A DNA stretch of 9,813 nt from the NCBI GenBank assembly GCA_021823385.1, contig JAKAOC010000049.1, positions 1 to 9,813 on the forward strand, read 5' to 3'. A program made the translations under genes and the position numbers. Positions 7,016 through 9,813 of the stretch are shown here, one piece after another. Every line of letters starts with the position of its first letter. The stretch's first letter is position 1. This stretch comes from Actinomycetes bacterium. Lineage in GTDB: Bacteria > Actinomycetota > Acidimicrobiia > Acidimicrobiales > Acidimicrobiaceae. The notes beneath the pieces are model-generated. The model saw only the letters and a program-made list of their open reading frames with translations. It was not told where the DNA came from and did not search any database.

Positions 7016-7568
7016 CGACGGCGCGGACGTTCCCGGCTCGGCGCACGAGCAGGGCATCCCGCACAACCCGCTTAAGGCCCTCAACGTCAAGCACCGCCAG
7101 GAGCATCTCCCACAACCGGAACCGGCCGGCGCGAGGATCAGGCAACTCCCCCAGGTCGCATAGGGCGCCATACACGTCGTCCCTCCAGAGCAGGCGGACC
7201 AGCGTTTCCGGATCGACAGCGTCGTTGGGCTTGGCACGGCGCAGCGTCGAGAAACTCAGCCCGTCGCCGATGACCTGGACGCCCCACCACGGAGGAAGAA
7301 TTTCCAGCGCCCGATCGACATGTCGATACGCCAGTACGGCGTGGCACCGGTCGAAAACCCGGCCGTATGCATCCGCTTGGCGGGGAAGTCGCTTGAGTGT
7401 GTCCCGCTCGGTCTTGATCTCGAAGCCGTCAAGGCGGGTGCCGATCACGGCGACGTCGGCCCGTTCGTTGGACTGGGGTACCCAGAACTCGTAAACGGCC
7501 TCGGCTATGCCGGGAGCTGACGAAAGCAGCACAGATCGCAGTGACTCCCGGACTTCGAACTCAGTCAT
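7008..7568 (-). CDS. sce7726-family protein, putative PD-(D/E)XK-like nuclease
   Basis: The product is 186 residues from ATG 7568; the frame is open further upstream to 7685, but that extension looks unlike protein and the family start MxxxxVRESL fits here. No clear Shine-Dalgarno is visible. The signature RADVAVIGTRLDGFEIKTERDTLKRLPRQ (36-64, given in parts: D38, then E50-I-K52) has the spacing of a D...ExK active site of the restriction-endonuclease fold. PPWWGV (92-97) and LLWRDDVYGAL (126-136) are other family blocks. Together with the Beta-family neighbour it forms the recurring sce7725/sce7726-type pair. Here the genes are convergent, and their last 8 nt overlap, with each stop inside the other gene's final codons. 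Nuclease activity is inferred from motif only. Confidence 0.82.
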   Translation of the reverse strand: MTEFEVRESLRSVLLSSAPGIAEAVYEFWVPQSNERADVAVIGTRLDGFEIKTERDTLKRLPRQADAYGRVFDRCHAVLAYRHVDRALEILPPWWGVQVIGDGLSFSTLRRAKPNDAVDPETLVRLLWRDDVYGALCDLGELPDPRAGRFRLWEMLLAVLDVEGLKRVVRDALLVRRAGNVRAVVT

Positions 7569-7779
7569 CGTAGCCAACGCCCGTGGTCCTCGGACAGCGC
7601 GAAACGGTGCGACCGTGGCGCCAGCTGCACAAACGGGCGCGGCCATGTTGCTCCGCCCGGTCGATCTAACGTCACGCACAAGCACTCGCTACTATGCCCG
7701 AGACATGACTCTCGAACGGCGGCGAAGATCATCATGAAGTACAGGTGGCAGGAGACGCCGACAGCCGACTCTGTCACGC
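7569..7779. other. Upstream region of the sce7726-family gene
   Basis: No gene is supported here. A weak inverted repeat, CGAGA and TCTCG around a 6-nt centre (7703-7718), could be an operator for the minus-strand gene. No consensus promoter is evident. Confidence 0.35.
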
Positions 7780-8047
7780 TCAGCCGTTCTCGAACTCGTG
7801 AACTTTGAACCCGAGGGTTTGGGCGTTCTCGGCGACCGCCCGTGAAATCCGCGCTTCGCTCTGGGCGCCACTCGGTGCGGTCGCGACAAGGCCAATCCCC
7901 GAGAACCACGGAGGCAGCTCCGGCCGCTGCCCGAGAATCCGAAGGACCCGCCACAAGCCCTTCGGGAACTTCCGCCGGGATCTCCGCGGAAAGTACCAGC
8001 GCGGCCCCGATGCTCCCGGCGCGGACGTCAAGTCTCGACTCGTTCAC
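7780..8047 (-). pseudogene. Small unknown gene with an apparent 1-nt frameshift
   Basis: A good ribosome site (GGAGG at 8053-8057 on the minus strand, 5 nt spacing) precedes GTG 8047. The product begins VNESRLDVRAGSIGAALVLS and looks protein-like until VPEGL near 7954-7960. The sensible continuation, WRVLRILGQ, LPPWFSGIGLVATAPSG and TLGFKVHEFENG to the TGA at 7780, lies in the +1 frame. Removing one base in the run GGGCTTGTGG joins the halves into about 88 residues. The original frame instead runs on for over 100 low-quality residues. I do not recognise the family. It may be a real mutation, a sequencing error or, less likely, a +1 recoding event at CTT-G. Confidence 0.45.
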
Positions 8048-8146
8048 CGGCACCTCCGCGATTCTAGCCGACCCGGTCGGCAATGCCCAGCCATTACCAC
8101 TTGGCCCACTCCATGATTCCACCCGGACTGCGTGGACTGGGCGGTT

Positions 8147-8341
8147 TCAAGTAAACAGCGCAACGACCTCAGCAAACTTCTCCGCCGGAGTCCGGTATCC
8201 GAGCGTCATCCGTGGCCTCCCATTCAATGACTCTTCGATGGTCCGGAGATCGTCGGGCGACAGCAGGGAAAGGTCGCTTCCCTTGCGCATGTATTGCCGC
8301 AGCAGCCCGTTGGTGTTCTCATTCGAGCCCCTCTGCCATGG
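8147..8341 (-). pseudogene. IS30-family transposase, C-terminal remnant
   Basis: [31 protein letters not shown] and [19 protein letters not shown] are the last catalytic block (the glutamate of NENTNG) and tail of IS30-type transposases, ending at TGA 8147. An in-frame TAA at 8342-8344 lies directly upstream. The missing middle of the DDE domain should sit between this piece and the one at 8436-8564. The two pieces are in different frames, separated by unrelated sequence. Confidence 0.9.
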
Positions 8342-8416
8342 TTAACCGGCCAATCCTCCCTCGCAATGATGAGCAAGAACGTGCCCGGTGATCGTTATTT
8401 CTTCTTGAGGACCTGA

Positions 8417-8433
8417 CTTCGTAGAGTACGAAG
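8417..8433. repeat. Perfect 7-bp stem-loop inside the IS30 deletion
   Basis: CTTCGTA and TACGAAG flank a 3-nt GAG loop. It lies in the roughly 94 bp that replace the centre of the IS30 transposase, so it may be part of a small inserted element or a deletion scar. Confidence 0.5.
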
Positions 8434-8435
8434 GT

Positions 8436-8564
8436 CTTCTTCGCGAGGCTCGCCGGGAGCTGCGCACCCGCATCTCTCATGGCGCGTTCGACCTCCTTTG
8501 CACCGCGCCCGTAGGGCAGATGGAGGAGCTTGACGTATCTCGTCTGGCGCTCTACGAGGGTGCC
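8436..8564 (-). pseudogene. IS30-family transposase, central DDE fragment
   Basis: GTLVERQTRYVKLLHLP and the following GAKEVERAMRDAGAQLPASL match the segment after the first catalytic aspartate of IS30 transposases, which precedes the TWDxG block. That block and about 30 following residues are lost. The piece is in frame with the unknown ORF upstream (8565-8807), so a chimeric frame MEILIANPPT-GTLVERQ is seen with a start at 8594. Confidence 0.8.
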
Positions 8565-8807
8565 CGTGGGTGGGTTCGCGATGAGAATCTCCATGAGGAG
8601 CTCGAGCGGACGGGTCTGCTCGGCGGCTTCGGGTGTCTCCAGCGCGAGCTCTTGCCAGTCCTTGGCCCAGGGAGCGGCCAGCGCCCGCTAGAGCTCCTCA
8701 TCGGCACGGACCCGCTCGGCGAAGGCGTCGTTGAGGTGTTCGGCGACCGCCAGGACTGCCTCGGGTGGCCAGCAGGCCAGCATTTCCGTGAGCGCCCTGG
8801 AAGTCAT
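8565..8807 (-). pseudogene. Unknown gene 5' fragment with internal amber codon
   Basis: From ATG 8807 (a TGA is upstream in frame) the frame reads MTSRALTEMLACWPPEAVLA, VAEHLNDAFAERVRADEEL, then TAG (8688-8690), then RALAAPWAKDWQELALE, TPEAAEQTRPLELLMEILIA, and runs straight into the IS30 fragment. Composition is protein-like on both sides of the TAG, so one gene was probably interrupted by a point mutation and then cut by the IS30 insertion. No ribosome site is obvious. I do not recognise the family; the first part looks like a helical protein. Confidence 0.45.
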
Positions 8808-8808
8808 T

Positions 8809-8991
8809 GTGCCGACTGTCGATCAGGGTGGTCAGCCACCCTACGGGGTCGATCCGGCGCATCCCAGCTACTACATCCGGCGTGGCGCGACGACGTTCGA
8901 GGCGTCATCCGACCAGGTACGGGCACTTGCACGATCACGACTACCAGCGGACCAGCCGCACCGATCCCTCTACGGATTGCAACTCTTCTAG
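8809..8991 (+). pseudogene. Possible AlbA/Schlafen-type ATP-binding protein fragment
   Basis: An open frame encodes VPTVDQGGQPPYGVD, then HPSYYIRRGATTFEASSDQVRALARSRL, ending with TAG at 8989. The YYIRRGATTFxA...VRAL block resembles the end of the AlbA_2 (Schlafen-like) domain of transcriptional-regulator/ATP-binding proteins often found in defence islands. The stretch before 8809 in this frame is not convincing, and no start with a ribosome site is present, so it is a fragment. It abuts the unknown minus-strand fragment at 8807, which suggests a rearrangement joint there. Confidence 0.4.
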
Positions 8992-9257
8992 GTCGAACTC
9001 TCCCAGCAGGGACCGCAGTGGAGGTCGCCACCGTCGGCGCAGTGGTGACTGTCTGGGTGTATGAGGTCGGTATCGTCCGAGCACCCGCAGCGGTCGCAGA
9101 AGACCCAGGTCGCCTCTTGCCGCAACGGCCGGGGAGCCAGCAGCTCGAGCTGCTGCACGAGTTGGACGAGGTTGTCGTGGGCAGCGTCGTCGTGCGGAGC
9201 TGATGCAATGAGGTGGTATGTCACCAGCTCAGCAATGTCGGTGACGGTGTAGCTCAT
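8988..9257 (-). CDS. Small protein with paired CxxC motifs (putative zinc-binding), unknown function
   Basis: The product is 89 residues. ATG 9257 is preceded by AGGAG at 7-nt spacing, a strong site. Residues 1-50 look helical (VTDIAELVTYHL, NLVQLVQQLELL). The C-terminal half has FCDRCGC (C54, C57, C59), SHHC (H71, H72, C73) and LHCGPC (C81, C84), which could bind one or two zinc ions. I do not recognise a family. Acidic residues are frequent between the cysteines. It overlaps the end of the Schlafen-type fragment on the other strand by 4 nt. It could be a phage or plasmid accessory protein. Confidence 0.65.
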   Translation of the reverse strand: MSYTVTDIAELVTYHLIASAPHDDAAHDNLVQLVQQLELLAPRPLRQEATWVFCDRCGCSDDTDLIHPDSHHCADGGDLHCGPCWESST

Positions 9258-9464
9258 GATGGCGCTCCTCTCCCGTGTGGGTTCTTGGGTGCGCGACGGG
9301 CACGGAGCAGGAGCCCGGGGTCAAGGGACGAGGACGGCGTCCTCCGCGAGTACCGGAGCAAGGGACCAGCGGTCCGACGCGGTGGCTCGCAACGCCTTGA
9401 GGCCGTGCGGCTCCGCGTGATCCTGGGTGGCACCGAACCCCAGACAATAGAAAGGGCGCGCAGA
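9258..9464. other. Intergenic region between divergent genes
   Basis: This 207-bp stretch is open in several frames, but none has a ribosome site or recognisable motifs. A minus-strand frame reading FYCLGFGATQDHAEPHG near 9340-9450 looked mildly protein-like but could not be supported. Confidence 0.4.
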
Positions 9465-9488
9465 TGCCGTCGTGACGTCATGACGGCA
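9465..9488. promoter_or_regulatory. 24-bp near-perfect palindrome, probable antitoxin operator
   Basis: Outer arms TGCCGTC (9465-9471) and GACGGCA (9482-9488) are perfect, and the centre TGACGTCA (9473-9480) is itself palindromic. Only the pair 9472/9481 mismatches. It covers the -35 of the antitoxin promoter, the usual position for autorepression by a ribbon-helix-helix antitoxin. Confidence 0.7.
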
Positions 9489-9500
9489 TAGTGGTACACT
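9472..9500 (+). promoter_or_regulatory. Promoter of the RHH antitoxin operon
   Basis: GTGACG (9472-9477) as -35, a 17-bp spacer and TACACT (9495-9500) as -10, with an extended TGG before it. The start of transcription would fall at about 9507, the A of the ATG, so the mRNA is probably leaderless. Confidence 0.6.
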
Positions 9501-9506
9501 GAGGGC

Positions 9507-9791
9507 ATGGTAAAGAAGAAGACGACCGTCTACCTCGACTCTGACGTCCTCACCGCGGCGAAGGCCGCGGCGCTCACCTCCAAGCGGTCCGAGAGCGCGG
9601 TCATCGAGGACGCGTTGCGGTCGTACCTCCGAAGCGGCCACGGCGATGCGGTGCGGGAGGAGTTGCAGCAACTCCTGGAGCGTGTGGCCTCGGCAAGCGA
9701 ACTTGACGAGGACGCGGCGCTCGCACAGGCAGTAGGTGATGTGCACGCGGTCCGTCGGCAGCGGCGGTCGCGATCGGTGCGTGGTGAGTGA
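9507..9791 (+). CDS. Ribbon-helix-helix antitoxin (CopG/VapB-like)
   Basis: The product is 94 residues. KTTVYLDSDVLTAAKAAAL (5-23) is the DNA-contacting beta-strand and first helix of an RHH fold, and SESAVIEDALRSYL (28-41) is the second helix; the acidic C-terminal half (ERVASASELDEDAALAQAV) would wrap the toxin. The basic tail RRQRRSRSVRGE is typical of antitoxins paired with PIN toxins. GAGGG at 9501-9505 is only 1 nt from the ATG and probably lies upstream of the transcript, so initiation is likely leaderless. It overlaps the next gene by 8 nt, the normal arrangement for a coupled toxin-antitoxin pair. It is expected to repress its own promoter through the 24-bp palindrome. Confidence 0.85.
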   Translation: MVKKKTTVYLDSDVLTAAKAAALTSKRSESAVIEDALRSYLRSGHGDAVREELQQLLERVASASELDEDAALAQAVGDVHAVRRQRRSRSVRGE

Positions 9792-9813
9792 GCTGCGTCG
9801 CGTTGTCCTTGAC
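9784..9813 (+). CDS. Probable PIN-domain toxin, first ten codons only
   Basis: GTG 9784 overlaps the antitoxin stop by 8 nt and gives VSELRRVVLD before the window ends. RVVLD is the first strand and first catalytic aspartate region of PIN-domain RNases (usually VVLDTNVLVSA). The position after an RHH antitoxin strongly supports a VapC-like toxin, but only ten codons are visible. Confidence 0.6.
   Translation, partial: MSELRRVVLD

Noticed and set aside
7565..8122. 185-codon minus ORF as a single protein
   Set aside because: Only its first part looks real. After the VPEGL point the convincing sequence is in another frame, so it was recorded as a frameshifted small gene.
8520..9203. 227-codon plus ORF
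   Set aside because: It crosses IS30, unknown and CxxC-protein genes in antisense and lacks motifs or a ribosome site.
9321..9746. Minus ORF of 141 codons over the antitoxin
   Set aside because: It is antisense to a clear RHH antitoxin. A short protein-like patch near 9340-9450 was not enough to support a gene.

Overview
The window is high-GC DNA, most likely from an actinobacterium or a similarly GC-rich soil lineage. This rests on composition, strongly G/C-biased third codon positions, GTG/TTG starts and the actinobacterial flavour of the IS and integrase remnants. I cannot name a genus.

Region 1 (1-3125) looks like ordinary chromosome. The 3' end of an Asp-box (BNR/sialidase-type) repeat protein faces a two-gene 5-oxoprolinase operon on the minus strand: pxpA, then a fused pxpB-pxpC, overlapping by 7 nt.

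Region 2 (3126-3202) is a complete tRNA with anticodon CAT and an encoded CCA. Its C4-G69/C5-G68 pairs and variable loop favour tRNA-Ile2 (lysidine-modified) over elongator tRNA-Met. The switch from orderly chromosome to accessory DNA happens at its 3' end, as expected for an integration hot spot.

Region 3 (3203-4378) is a graveyard of mobile DNA. It holds an imperfect stem-loop, an ISL3-type end followed by the C-terminal third of an ISL3 transposase, a tyrosine-recombinase N-terminal domain without its catalytic domain, and a possible IS630 scrap.

Region 4 (4379-7568) is the intact core and the most interesting part. A HigB-like toxin and a HigA-type HTH/ImmA-IrrE metalloprotease fusion are read leftward. 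A Beta-family protein (PF14350-like) diverges from them through a short promoter region carrying two palindromes. An sce7726-family protein with a PD-(D/E)XK-like D...ExK motif converges on the Beta gene, and their stop ends overlap by 8 nt. I read this as one candidate defence or addiction cassette. The joint function is inference.

Region 5 (7569-9257) is again decayed: a small unknown gene with an apparent 1-nt frameshift, an internally deleted IS30 transposase in frame with an amber-interrupted unknown ORF, a possible AlbA/Schlafen-type ATP-binding protein fragment, and a small intact protein with two CxxC motifs.

Region 6 (9258-9813) is the start of a second toxin-antitoxin operon. A ribbon-helix-helix antitoxin with an almost perfect 24-bp palindrome over its promoter and a probably leaderless start overlaps by 8 nt the first codons of a probable PIN-domain toxin, which runs off the window.
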